DNA of 64,000 nucleotides from CAYWBW01 sp964456745. GTDB lineage: Bacteria > Patescibacteriota > Gracilibacteria > GCA-2401425 > JAJOLG01. The DNA lies in NCBI GenBank assembly GCA_964456745.1, contig CAYWBW010000003.1, forward strand, positions 60,745-124,744, read 5' to 3'. The notes below the pieces were generated by a model. The model was not told the origin of the DNA and searched no databases. It worked only from the letters and a program-made list of their open reading frames with translations. Below are positions 34,433-45,452 of the stretch, piece after piece; the first letter of the stretch is position 1, and each line of letters starts with the position of its first letter. The position numbers and the translations under genes are program-made.

Positions 34433-34559
34433 CTGTATCTTCGCTTATGTATGCTCTGAAATTTGCGTCAGTGGATTTTAGATACAGTTCGAGTTTGAGG
34501 ATGGAAGGGCTGAAACTTGCTTCGCAAATTTCATGGACTCTGTGGGACGAAACTCGAAC
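34433..34559. other. GC-rich structured intergenic element with interleaved inverted repeats
   Basis: Between the divergent kinase and restriction genes. Perfect inverted repeats: CTGTATCT (34433-34440) with 34480-34487; an 11-base arm TGAAATTTGCG (34457-34467) with 34523-34533; and GTTCGAGTTT (34487-34496) with 34550-34559. Arms 2 and 3 interleave (a-b-a'-b'), so a pseudoknot or alternative folds are possible. A local hairpin at about 34511-34533 (TGAAACTTGC, TTC, GCAAATTTCA) competes with arm 2. Composition is near 50% GC in a region of about 25%. No known RNA class recognised. Confidence 0.55.
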
Positions 34560-34784
34560 CATCTATATTAGATATTCAACTTTTTACTAAAAAAATTAAA
34601 TATATTCTTTTAACAATTTGAATTAACAAAATAAATTGAAAGAAGATAAGAATATTAAATTTTATGTTGAAAATTAGAAATTTTCAAAAAACTATTATTA
34701 AATAGTTTTAATAATTATGCTTTATTAATTTGTTGATTAAAACATTTTATAAAAATATATTATAAATGGTATAATTATCATTCT

Positions 34785-36932
34785 ATGTCTGAACAACTAA
34801 AACAATTAAATGCTTGAGTTAGAATTTGAGAAAAATTAGAATATTTTAATTTATGAAATGTTACTATAAAATCTCTTTCAATAAATAATGTAATTCCAAA
34901 AAAAGATTATTGAGATTATAATAACAAAAGACCTGATTGAATTTTGGTTGATAGATCAAATAAAAAAGACATAAAAGTTATTGCTGTAATTGAATATAAA
35001 TCTTGAGAAAAATTTCAAAAAGAAAAAGATGTTCAAGAGGCAATTGAGCAATGCAACAGTTATGCACAAGTTTTATGAGCTATTTTTTGAGTTGCTACTG
35101 ATACAAATATTTCTACTTGGATTAATCCACAGGAAGAAAATAAAGAAAATGAGTATATGGATTCATTTTGAAATAAAAAAAGTTATTCTTTTATAAAAGA
35201 TGAAGAAAAGCAAAAAATAAGTAGTAATTTCTATTTTCATCTTCAAAAAATAAATGAAACAAGTGAAGAAAAATTATCAGACGAGGTAAAAGATTCTTTA
35301 AAGATAGTTAAAAGAATTTTAGATTCAGAAATATCTGAAAAAAACTCTGAATTGAAAGATACAATTTATGTTGATCCTACAAATCTTGCAAAGTCAGTTT
35401 GGCAAGATATTTATGTTGCAACTGGAAAAGAGCCTGAAAAATGCTTGTACAATGTAGTTGAAATTTTTATTTTTAAATTCTTAAGTGATTTAAGTGTTTT
35501 AGAAAGTATTTATAGTTTTGATTTTTTGATAAAAATGATAGATTCTTGAGATAAAAATGTGGAAATTTTGAGTCATTATGCAAATATGATAAGACCTAAA
35601 ATTAAAAATCAACTTTTTCCTTCTAGTGAAGATGATTGAACTACCATTATCAATTGAACAATTTTTGTAAATGAAAAAGATAAACCCGTTTTAGAGTTTG
35701 CTTCTTTATTTGTAAAATCTATAAAAAAATATAATGATTTTTGAGATTTAACCAATGTTGAAAAAGCTTTTAAAACAAAGTTGTATGAAACATTCTTAAA
35801 AAGAGATAGTTGAGTAAAATGAATGTGACAATTTTTTACACCAAGAAAAATTGTTTGAAATATAATTGAAATGGCAAAAGTAGAAAATCTTAAACCATGA
35901 TCAAGAGTGTGTGATCCGTTTTGTTGAGTTTGAGGCTTTCCTTTAGAAGTTATTGCAAAAAGAAACAATAAAGATTTTATAATAAAAAATTGAAAAATTA
36001 AAGAAAATATAGAATATTTTTGATATGATAAGTGATCAAGTGAAAAAGATAGTGAGAGAACAATTATTTTGGCAAAGGCAAATATGCTTATTTATTTAGC
36101 CGATTTAATGAAAAATAATTCAGCAATTACAAAAGAGTTTTCAAAAGTTTTTAACAAAACTTTTAATTTGAAAAAATGAACACTTTGAACTTTAGCTGAT
36201 ATTTCAGATAAAGAAGAAGATAAATTTGACTTAATTATAACAAATCCTCCATATGTAACCTCTTGAAGTAGAATATTAAAAGAAGAAATTGAAAATGATT
36301 GAAATAAAAAAGATTTTTATAAAATAAATTGAATGGGAGTTGAATGATTAGCAATTGAATGGATAGTAAGAAAATTAAAGAAATGATGAAAAGCTTTTGT
36401 TGTTGTACCAGATTGAATATTCAATAGATTAAACGATAATAGATTAAGAAAATTTATAATTGAAGAATGTTTTATAAATTGAATAATTTCACTTCCAATA
36501 AATACATTTTTTACTACTCCTAAAAAAACTTATATTTTAGCTCTTACCAAGAAAGATAATAAAGAAAAACAAACTAAATCTGTTTTTACTTATTTAGTAA
36601 GTGATATTTGAGAAACACTTGATGTTTATAGGTTTGATACTTGAAATAGCGATCTAGAAAAAGCTAAAAAACTTTTTAGAATGTTTGATTGAAATGAGGA
36701 ATTTTTTGAATCATCAGATCCTAGATGTAAAATTCAAGAAATTAAAAAATTTAAAGAAGAAATAAATAATAATTGGACTGTTGATAGATGGTGGACAATG
36801 GAAGAGAAAATTGAGCTTTGAATTGAAGAGAAAGAAGAAATTTTAGACTTAAAAGCATTTTTATGAAAAATTCAAGAAGTTAAATGTAAAATAGAAGAAA
36901 TGGAAAAACAACTTATAGAATTTTTAAGATAA
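34785..36932 (+). CDS. Fused restriction-modification enzyme (nuclease + N6-adenine methyltransferase)
   Basis: A 715-residue protein. N-terminal RPDGILVDRSNKKDIKVIAVIEYKSGEKF carries a PD...ExK nuclease core. After a helical linker come GMGQFFTPRKIV, RVCDPFCGVGGFPLEVIA (SAM motif I) and NPPY (catalytic motif IV), as in HsdM-type gamma-class methyltransferases. The next gene, 4 bases on, is a specificity subunit, so this looks like a BcgI-like or type I-derived system with R and M on one chain. SAM-loop glycines are TGA, showing it is adapted to this code. Confidence 0.85.
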
Positions 36933-36936
36933 AAAT

Positions 36937-38067
36937 ATGACTCAATTTAAAGAAATTAAAATATCTGAGATTTTTACATTAAAAAGATGAAAATCTATAT
37001 ATACAAAACAATATTGAAATAAGAATAAATGAGATTACCCAGTTTATTCAGCTTGACAAGAAAAGTTAACTTCAATCAATACTTATGATTTTAATTGAGA
37101 ATTTTTAACATGGGCTACAAATTGATTTGCTTGATATTTAAAAAAATTAAATTGAAAATTTTCTTTGAATGCAGATAGAGGAATATTTATTAAGACTAAT
37201 GATTTAATAAATATAGATTTTATAAATTTTTCCATAGAATATTCCTTGAGAGCCTTAACAAAATGAAGAATTTGAGATAGATCAAAAAATGAATTTACAA
37301 AATTATCACCTCAAAAAATAAAAGATCATATTTTTGTAAAAATACCAATTGATAAAAATTGAGAATTTGACCTAGAAAAGCAAAAAGAAATTGCAAAAAA
37401 ATATGACAAAATAGAGAAAATAAAAAATAGATTAAAAATAATGAAAGAAGATATTGAAGAAAATGAAATATCTTTAGAAAATGAATATAATTGAATTGAA
37501 AAATCTTTAACTGAATTATTTGAAATAAAACAATGAGATGCTTTCTATACTAAAAAAAGAATTTTAGAAAATAATTGGATTTGAAATATTCCAATTTATT
37601 CATCTAATACAAAAGGAAAATGACTATTAGTTTGAATAAAAAAGGAATTTATAAAAGAAAAAGATTTATATTTTCAAAATTGTTTAACCTGGTCTATTGA
37701 TTGATACGCTTGAAAAATATTTATTAGAAATCAGAATAATTTAAAAAATAAAGAAAAAAATGAATATTTTTTTACAATAAATAATCATTGTTGAATAATG
37801 TTGCCTAAAATAAGTTGATTATTTTTACCATTTATAAAGATAATATTACAACATAAGTTTTTTGAAAGAGCAAAATGATATTGAAATAACAAACTTTGAA
37901 ACAATCAGATTGATAATTTAACTTTAAACATTCCAATTAAGAACAATTGAGAATTTGATCTAGAAAAGCAAAAAGAAATTACTTTAAAATATAAAAAAAT
38001 TGAGAAAATAAAAAATAATTTGATTCAAGAATTAGAGTATTTAGAAAAAGTAAAAATTGAAATATAA
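36937..38067 (+). CDS. Type I-like DNA specificity subunit (HsdS)
   Basis: A 376-residue protein of two tandem target-recognition domains, each followed by a coiled coil. The half-ends are near-copies: IPIDKNGEFDLEKQKEI at about residue 130 and IPIKNNGEFDLEKQKEI near 330, then KIEKIKN helices. This two-fold repeat is diagnostic of HsdS, which reads a bipartite DNA target. It starts 4 bases after the RM enzyme. Full length, with no stop other than TAA at 38065. Confidence 0.9.
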
Positions 38068-38251
38068 TTCAATATAAAAACATTCTCGAACTGTGTAAAG
38101 CATTGAAGACAAAGGGCTTAGGGCTATCACACGAAACATTACACTGACTTTTAGATTTACTGCTCTCGAACCAAATTTACGATTGAAAAAAAGTCTTATT
38201 TAAGCCATCTCCAATATACCAAGCACTGCATGGAGTATTGAATTTAACGAA
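38068..38251 (+). other. Gene remnant between HsdS and tRNA-Lys
   Basis: In one frame (about +1 relative to hsdS) the stretch reads without stops as a protein-like sequence containing LELCKALKTKGLGLSHETLH and PSPIYQALHGVLN, and then runs antisense through the tRNA. There is no start codon. It resembles the end of a larger protein, possibly the C-terminal part of an integrase or recombinase like the one that abuts tRNA-Ala. Weak evidence. Confidence 0.3.
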
Positions 38252-38327
38252 TGGTGGGTCGGGAGGGACTCGAACCCTCGACCAAAAGCTTAAGAGGCTT
38301 CTGCTCTACCAACTGAGCTACCAACCC
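38252..38327 (-). tRNA. tRNA-Lys(CUU)
   Basis: Complete cloverleaf on the minus strand: GGGTTGG acceptor pairing with CCGACCC, D-arm AGCTCAGTTGGTAGAGC, anticodon loop CTCTTAA giving CTT, T-loop GGTTCGAGTCC, discriminator A and encoded CCA. As with tRNA-Ala, its 3' end faces a mobile-looking block (the RM genes). Confidence 0.95.
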
Positions 38328-38657
38328 ATCAAATGAAGCATTGAAAATATTAATAAATTAATTAATAAAAGTAAATAAAAAAGCAAAACGAACTTTTAAA
38401 TTAAATTAATTTTAAATTAAAAATCTATTTAAATTTCAAATTACAACTTTTAAATTAGCAATAAATACTAATTGATAAATGATTCAATAGCAATAAAACA
38501 GTTCACCAAACAATGACCAGTGAAATTATTAACCCTTGCAATACTAACTAATAATATTTACCAATTCCGTCAATATGATCTTGCTTAATTACATTTATAT
38601 TGTCTTTACTTCTAAATAAAAAAACAAATAATAACACAGTAAAATAATTTTGACATT
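38328..38657. other. Intergenic stretch, nothing clear
   Basis: AT-rich sequence downstream of tRNA-Lys's promoter side and upstream of the thrombospondin-repeat gene. No gene, strong hairpin or repeat recognised. It presumably holds the promoters of both neighbours. Confidence 0.4.
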
Positions 38658-40085
38658 ATGAAAAATTTACTTTGTTTACTTACTTCGCTATTAATCTTCA
38701 CGAGTGTTAATGCTCAAACTTCTTTTGATTCTATTGATACATCCTGTTTTGAAAAAAGGGCTGTTATCACAGGAATAGAAGAAATAAAAGCTATAGAGAT
38801 TATGACACCTTTCAGTCAATTTTTTCCAATTCAGGATTGAGAAATACTTGATCAGAAGTTCAACAAAGCATGAAATAATTTAAATTCTTATTTAATAAAT
38901 CTTAAAACTACAAGTAAACTTGAAATTTTTAGTTCATACAAATGCCTTGATAATATTAAGTTTAAAGTTAAGTTTGCAAATTATATTTCTTCAAGTTTAA
39001 GTAAGCAATATAACACTTGAGAAAACTTACTCAATATAATCCCCTTCTTTGACGAAAATCCAAATTTTAATACAGATATAGATAAAGATTGAATAAATAA
39101 TGAAAATGACAATTGCCAATTTATTTCAAATCAAGATCAACTAGATTCAGATGAAAATTGAATTTGAGATCTTTGTGAAGAAAACGAATCAAATCCTGCA
39201 TCAAATAGTGATAATAATGATATCGATAGTGACAATGACAAAATCAAAGATTGAATGGATAACTGTATAAATGTTTCAAATCCATATCAAAAAGATTCAA
39301 ACAATGACGGAAAATGAGATCTTTGTAGTGATGATGACAATGATGGTATCATTGGACATTTAGACAATTGCATTTGAATAAATAATCCAGATCAAAAAGA
39401 CTCTAACAATAATAATGTATGAGACCTATGTGATAAAACAATTGAAGTAGCTGAGCTTGAAATTATAAAAACAATTGTAGTAAAAAATGAAGAAACAAAA
39501 AACACTGAAGTAGTAGCACCTATTAACACTGAAGTAAAAAAAGAAAAGAAGAAAAAAACAAACAGTATAATAGATAGCGATCAAGATTGAGTAGCTTATT
39601 TTAAAGATAATTGTAAAGAAGTAAGAAACCCAGATCAAAAAGATCAAGATAACGATAAAATATGAGATGAATGTGACAACTGTCCTTCTGTAAAAAACAA
39701 AGATCAAATTGATAAAAATAACAACTGAGTGTGAGATATCTGTGAAGACTCAGATAAAGATTGAATAGTTGATATCGAAGATAATTGCGCAAGTATTGCA
39801 AATAAAAATCAAAAAGACTCTAATAACAACTCGGTTTGAGACATATGTGAAGATCTTGACAGAGATTGAATCTTAAGCGATGAAGACAATTGTCCAAAGG
39901 TTTATAATGTAAATCAAACAGATACAGACAAAGATTGAATATGAGATAAATGTGATGATATAAGTAGTATAAGTAATGTAAACAGACTTGATAAACAATA
40001 TCCTATCTGGGTGATTATCCTTATCACACTCATGTCTTGAATATTTGTATTTTGAGTACTAAAGAAAATTATAAGTAAATTATAA
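38658..40085 (+). CDS. Secreted thrombospondin type 3 repeat protein with C-terminal anchor
   Basis: A 475-residue protein: signal peptide MKNLLCLLTSLLIFTSVNAQ, a unique domain (about 20-125), then about seven thrombospondin type 3 repeats of the form DxDKDGIxDxxDNC...NxxQxDxDxxGxGDxC, broken by a Glu/Lys/Val linker near residue 270-300, and a C-terminal transmembrane helix (IWVIILITLMSGIFVFGVL) with a basic tail. The Asp-rich loops bind calcium and the Cys pair, giving a stiff exported rod. It is probably a surface-anchored adhesion or stalk protein. Several of the DxDxxG glycines are TGA. Confidence 0.9.
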
Positions 40086-40553
40086 TTTTAAAATTCTAGT
40101 CATCTTTTCATCAACAGACTCAGATCTTCATTCAATTTCTAAAATATTTCTTCAATTCATAAGATCCCTTATCACACTAGAATCTCACTCCACCACAGGA
40201 ACAACAAGTACTGAATTCAGTTTTGAATTTAGTTGAATATGAAGCAAGTGAGCATTTTGAAAATAAATAAACCAAAAACTTTTCATGTCAGAGTAAGGAA
40301 TAAATCTTTTTCATAAAACAACTCATAAAGTTGTAATCTTATTTTCTCGCATACTAGGTCCCTTGCTAGAAAAAATAAAATAAACAAAAAGCAAAATAAA
40401 GAAAACAACAGACATACTATAAACTCACTCATAGATTCACCAAACAACACTTCATATCATAATCACAGTAAAAATTATGTACCACAAAACTCATCTATGC
40501 GGCTTGATATGATCAATATCATTCCAAGAATATACTATTTTTCATTTATCCAT
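40080..40553 (-). CDS. Small membrane protein with PH-like domain
   Basis: A 157-residue protein. Two transmembrane helices (about 22-40 and 46-65) follow a cytoplasmic start, then RENKITTLGVVLGKRFIPYSDMKSFWFIYFQNAHLLHIQL, the strand pattern of bacterial PH-like domains that follow two helices. C-terminal MTRILKL. Found in CPR genomes next to secretion genes. Function unknown. Its stop overlaps that of the convergent thrombospondin gene by 3 bases. Confidence 0.6.
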
Positions 40554-40687
40554 ATAAAATATTAATTTTCCTTATACTAAACCGATTTTATCAAAATTCA
40601 ACATTTAAACAATTAATCAATGGATAAAAATAGAAAAAACTGTGATTTTATGGTACAATAAAGGGAAAATAAAAAGAAAAAATTAAA

Positions 40688-42985
40688 ATGCTAAAATTCC
40701 TAAAAATATCGCTTATATCGCTAGTTTTAGCATTGTGAATATTGAATCCTTTACTTAGCAGTTTTGATAATATTGATAATTTATTTTGATTTGAAAAGAT
40801 TTATGCAAATGAAACATGAGCAGACACAGAAGAAGAAGTAAAGAAAAGACTAGCAGAAGAAAAATGTAAAAAAAATAACAGCACTATTTCCGAAGATGAG
40901 TTAACAAAATGTATAAACAAAAATTTAAAACAAATAAATTTAAAAGTAAACGAAACCCAAAAAAAACTCATAGACCTACTACTTCCAATAATCGAAGTGC
41001 TTGTTGTAATCAACTGGTATGCAATATCATTACTATCGATACTTATGGACAATGTCATGGTCTATCATCCATGAATTGTAGATTTTTTACATGATACATG
41101 GCTAGTGTTTAGAAATATTGCTAACACAGTTTTTGCAATAGCACTTATAGCACTTGCACTAAAAAATATTTTCAGTGACATGAGCACACTCGGGTCAACT
41201 TTATGAAAATTTGTACTAGCTCTTGTTTTTGTAAATTTTTCATGGTTTGCAGTAAAAGTAATTGTAGATGTGTGAACAGTGACTACAAATATAATATATA
41301 GATTACCAAATGAATTTTGAGATCGTAATGATCTATTTGATACGATTGTTGAAATTAAATATAATTATAACCCAAATACTAAATTAAGTGTATCAAAAAA
41401 GATGCAAGCCTTAAGAGAGAAAAAAGCTTTAGAAGATGGCAATAGCGATACACCAGAAACAATTCTAGAAGCTGCCAATCATACACAAAACGCCTGAACA
41501 ACTGACAATAAGAAGACAACAAAGAAAGCATCTGATTTTAATAATTTACTTTGTATTATTGAACTAGAGTGAGAAACAAGACAACTAAGAACAGAAGAAA
41601 TAAAAAATAAGACAGAATGCTCATCATTACTTCCAAAAAACGATTGAGATGAAAATAAGACCATCACCGAAGAAGAATCAATGCTTGTAATTTATATAAT
41701 GCCAATGAGCAAAGCAATCGGCACCAATAAACAACTAAGCTCATCTTCTATAGCCTGAGCTATTGGTATGAACTTCCTGCCTCTTGAAGAATTTAACAAG
41801 CTTTCAAGCTGATCAAGTGACTGGTCAACACTTACTTTTGAAATAATTTTTTCAATAATATTTGTGATCATGTCTGCAATTGTATTTGTAGCAGTTGCAA
41901 TAACTATGCTAGAGCGTCTTATAGTATTGTGGCTCATGATAGTCATGTCACCCTTTGCAGCACTAGCAATCACTCTTGAAGATCTATGAGTATCGGGAAT
42001 GAGTTTTAGCGATATGCTTTGAAAATTAGTCAACTATGCAATCATAATACCTGCATGAATATGACTTGTATTTGCACTTACATTTGTAATGATAGGGCAA
42101 CTTTATTATATAGATATTAATGACATTTGAGAATGAAATGTTTTTGATAATATGTGATCTGCTTGGACTCTCATACTATGACTTGCAACCCTATGAATCC
42201 TATGGGTTTGATCTTTTAGTATTATGGAAAAAGCAGAATATGTTGCAAAAACTGTAACATGATCAATACAAAGCTGAGTTCAATCACTTGCACAAGCAGC
42301 CTGATCACAACTCCTCTATATTCCTATTATACCTATGTGAAAAACTCTAGGATGAGAAAGCGATGTAAACATGTCTTTTGGATGACTTAATGACATGTTC
42401 CAGAAACTAATGGGATCATGACTTCTTAAAGGAGAATCAAAAGAAAAACAAGAATGGTTTGCGAATAAGAGTAAGTTGTCAGTAGATGGTAAAGTAGAAG
42501 AGAATATAAATTTAGCTATAAAAGGTAATGATAAATTATCTGAATTATTAGCAGGAATAACTTCAACTGATCAAATCAATTCAAAATTATTTGAAAAAAT
42601 ACAAACAAACTTAATTAGTGACAGTCGTACAGATTTTAAAAAGAAAGATTTTGAATGAGACAAATGAAAAGCAATTTATGCATATGTTTTAGAAAAACAA
42701 TCTAAGATTGATAATACATTAGCTATTCAGGCAGCGGTTTTGTGAAAGACGGCTGGAACAACTAATGTTAATAATAATGAGTTTAATAAAATAATAAAAA
42801 ATGATAATCATTGGAATACACTATGGTGAAGAAGAGATAATACAAATGCTAATAAAAAAATCCTTGCAGAATTTAATAGATTACAATTAAACTCAGATCA
42901 AATAATCAATAAACTGAAAACACTTAAAGCTGATAGTACTATCAAAACTCCTGACATATTCCTTAAACATCTTAAAAGATTATAA
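40688..42985 (+). CDS. TrbL/VirB6-like multi-spanning membrane protein
   Basis: A 765-residue protein. Signal-like N-terminus, a Lys/Glu-rich helix (about 45-90), several transmembrane helices (about 97-115, 145-165, 180-200, then a large block from 380 to 520) and a hydrophilic C-terminal tail of about 200 residues. The core ITMLERLIVLWLMIVMSPFAALAI matches TrbL/VirB6-type inner-membrane channel proteins of type IV secretion, a class widespread in CPR with pilin or competence-like systems. No VirB4 or VirD4 ATPase is adjacent. Substrate and partners are unknown. Confidence 0.65.
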
Positions 42986-43021
42986 CCTGAAACATAATTA
43001 CCCGTTTAATTATTTATCCCT

Positions 43022-43047
43022 TCGGGAGCTCTTCGAGAGACTCCCGA
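43022..43047. terminator. GC-rich hairpin between convergent genes
   Basis: TCGGGAG (43022-43028) pairs with CTCCCGA (43041-43047), enclosing an inner CTCT-TCG-AGAG hairpin. It sits between the TrbL-like gene and a convergent hypothetical. No U-run follows on either strand, so a terminator is suggested only by position. Confidence 0.45.
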
Positions 43048-43092
43048 GTGGGTATTATCGAATCTATCCTTATTAGGAAAACATATCAAGTT

Positions 43093-43677
43093 TTATAACC
43101 ACATCCATTTGCATTGATCCAAAAAACAATTATCTAATCATGGACCACTACAAGAATCTCTGTAGTACTCTTCATTAACATATCAAACACTATGTAGCAT
43201 GCAAGAAATTTGATTCAAGTGATCAGCAACATTTTTATGCAAACCTCTCTCAAGCGATTTATTATGAAAACTATCTGCTAAATCCTCATTAGAATATCAC
43301 TTTTTTCCATCAAGGCTCTCAGTTGAATAAGTAACATCATCTTCATCAGGAAAATGATATTCATCAGACAATGAATCGAGTAAATCATTTCAACTTAATA
43401 TAATATTTATATTTCTAATCAATTCTCATCTTACATTTTGTATGCGTTCTGGATCATCATCAAATCACATATCACATGCCTGATCAATATAATTAGATAT
43501 TAAACGTATAGCACTATTCGAAATCTCAATAATTAATTCTCATTCTATAAAATTATTTTGTCTCAAAGCTCATACTTGTTTAAGATAATTCATTGCTTTA
43601 CCATTTTCTTCAATGACACCACATGCTCTACCCACAATTCACATTGTATTAATCCCAGTTTTTGCTGATTTATTCAT
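43093..43677 (-). CDS. Hypothetical acidic protein
   Basis: A 194-residue protein, starting MNKSAKTGINTMGIVGRACG and ending CSGPGLDNCFLDQCKWMWL. It is acidic and helical with a Cys-rich end (SCMLH, SCSG, NCFLDQC). No transmembrane segment. No family recognised. Confidence 0.6.
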
Positions 43678-43720
43678 ATTTTTTAATAATTAATAGTACC
43701 ACAAATTACACCATTATTTC

Positions 43721-43918
43721 TTGTTGTCAAGAAATAATGACAAACTGAAAATAAATAAAAATTCAAAAAGCAGACTTTTTTCTCATTCAATAATTAAAAC
43801 AGGTCAAATATCATCTTTTGATAAAAAAAGATTGATTCATTTTATTGGCAAGCTAGATAACAAGAAGATAGCTGAAATTGATAAATATTTACTTAAACAT
43901 TTTTGAATAAAAAATTAA
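43721..43918 (+). pseudogene. C-terminal remnant of a MazF/PemK-like toxin
   Basis: A frame of about 65 residues from a TTG. The part IIKTGQISSFDKKRLIHFIGKLDNKKI resembles the C-terminal beta-helix of MazF/PemK ribonucleases (S..  Q.R..dk.Rl...iG.l). The N-terminal catalytic barrel, including the RPxxI start, is absent; a TAG closes the frame 27 bases upstream. No antitoxin gene is seen. Probably a decayed copy. Confidence 0.45.
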
Positions 43919-43978
43919 GTATCATTTTTCAAAATAATCTATACACTCTTTTAGCTTTTTTATATTTAATCAATAATA

Positions 43979-45067
43979 ATGCAAATCTGAATAGTAGGAC
44001 TGCCAAATGTTTGAAAATCAACACTTTTTAATGCTCTTACAAAATCATCTAGTGCTGAAGCTGCAAATTATCCCTTTTGTACAATAGACCCTAATATTTG
44101 AATAGTAGAAGTTCCAGATGAAAGACTTAAACGAATAATCGAAGTTGTTAAACCTGAAAAATCAATTCCTGCTACTGTTGAATTTGTTGACATTGCCGGT
44201 CTTGTTGCTGGTGCTTCAAAATGAGAATGACTTTGAAATAAATTTTTATCTCATATCAGATCATGTAACGCTATTGCTCAGGTTTTGAGATTTTTTGAAG
44301 ATTCAAATATTACACATGTTAATAATGAAATTCATCCAAAAAACGATAAAGAAACTATAGAAACAGAGCTCATAATAGCTGACACGCAAACTCTTGAAAA
44401 TGCTATAGAAAAAGCTCAAAAAGAGACTAAAAGCTGAGATAAAATCGCTTTATGAAAACTTGAACTTTTTCAAAATTTACTAAAATTCTTAGAAGAATGA
44501 AATCTTGCTGTCGATTTTGAAAGAGATGAAGAAGAAGATATTTTTATAATGGATCTTCACCTTCTCACAAATAAGGCAATGCTATATGTAGTTAATGTTA
44601 GTGAAGACGAATTAGCTTCATTTGATAAAGAAAAGGTTAAAGATATTTTATGACTAAAAAATAGTGATGCCATTACTCCAATTTGTGCAAAATTAGAATC
44701 AGATCTTGCAGAAATGTCTGATGAAGATGCTAGTGAGTTTCTTAAAGAATACTCAATACATTCTTCATGAAAAGATGAGCTTATTAGAGCTGCTTATAAA
44801 ACATTAAACCTTGAAACTTATTTCACTGCATGAGTAAAAGAAGTACGAGCTTGGACAATAAAAAAATGAAGTTTAGCACCTCAAGCTGCATGAGTAATTC
44901 ATACAGATTTTGAAAAATGATTCATTTGTGCCGATATTGTTTTTTGGAAAGACTTAGTAAGTGCTTGATCGGAAATAAAAGCTAAAGAACTTTGACTATT
45001 AAAAATGCAATGAAAACAATATCTCGTTCAAGATTGAGATGTATGCCACTTTAAGTTTAACAATTAA
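43979..45067 (+). CDS. ychF: YchF/Obg-family GTPase
   Basis: A 362-residue protein with MQIGIVGLPNVGKSTLFNALTK (P-loop), the switch-II DIAGLVAGASKGEGLGNKFLSHIR, NVSED as the G4-like motif, and the C-terminal TGS domain (ETYFTAGVKEVRAWTIKKG ... LLKMQGKQYLVQDGDVCHFKFN). YchF binds ATP in preference to GTP and acts in translation and stress control. Most P-loop glycines are TGA. Followed by a promoter region for the ATPase operon. Confidence 0.96.
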
Positions 45068-45089
45068 CAAGAAGGAGTAAGAAAAGCAC

Positions 45090-45117
45090 TTGACTTTAAA
45101 CATTAGTCAAATAGTAT
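45090..45117 (+). promoter_or_regulatory. Promoter of the V/A-type ATPase operon with inverted repeat
   Basis: TTGACT (45090-45095), 16 bases, TAGTAT (45112-45117). The -35 box is half of an inverted repeat TTGACT-N9-AGTCAA (45090-45110), a possible operator overlapping the spacer. The first gene starts 27 bases after the -10 box. Confidence 0.5.
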
Positions 45118-45143
45118 TTCCCAGAAAATTTTAAGAAAGATTT

Positions 45144-45449
45144 ATGCAAAAAAACATACAAGCTATTATTGACACAGAAGAACAATGAAAAAAAATCATT
45201 ATCAATCAAGAAGAAATAAATAAAAAAGCAAAACACGCAGAGGAACAAAGCTTAGAATGAAGATTAAAAAAATTGGAAGAAGAAAAAAAGTGAGAATATG
45301 AAATGAATTCAGATGAATTAAAACTAGAAATGAAAGATACTTTTACAAACAATCGCAAACCCTATGAACAAGAAGAACAATCGATAAAAGCAATTGATAT
45401 AGAACCAGAGAAGCAAAATAATTATAACTACTTTCTTCAGACAATATAG
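45144..45449 (+). CDS. V/A-type ATP synthase peripheral-stalk subunit G/H
   Basis: A 101-residue, almost wholly charged coiled coil (KKIIINQEEINKKAKHAEEQSLEGRLKKLEEEKK) as in AhaH/subunit G, which pairs with subunit E in the stator stalk. It is the first gene of the operon and starts 3 bases before the I-subunit gene. The C-terminal 30 residues are less helical and of unclear role. Confidence 0.75.
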
Positions 45450-45452
45450 AAT

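Noticed and set aside
34433..34559. A tRNA, because of the GGTTCGAGT-like segment on the minus strand
   Set aside because: No acceptor, D or anticodon stems can be placed around it.
39426..39801. Minus-strand ORFs rich in Phe/Tyr
   Set aside because: Antisense shadows of the Asp/Asn/Lys-rich thrombospondin repeats.
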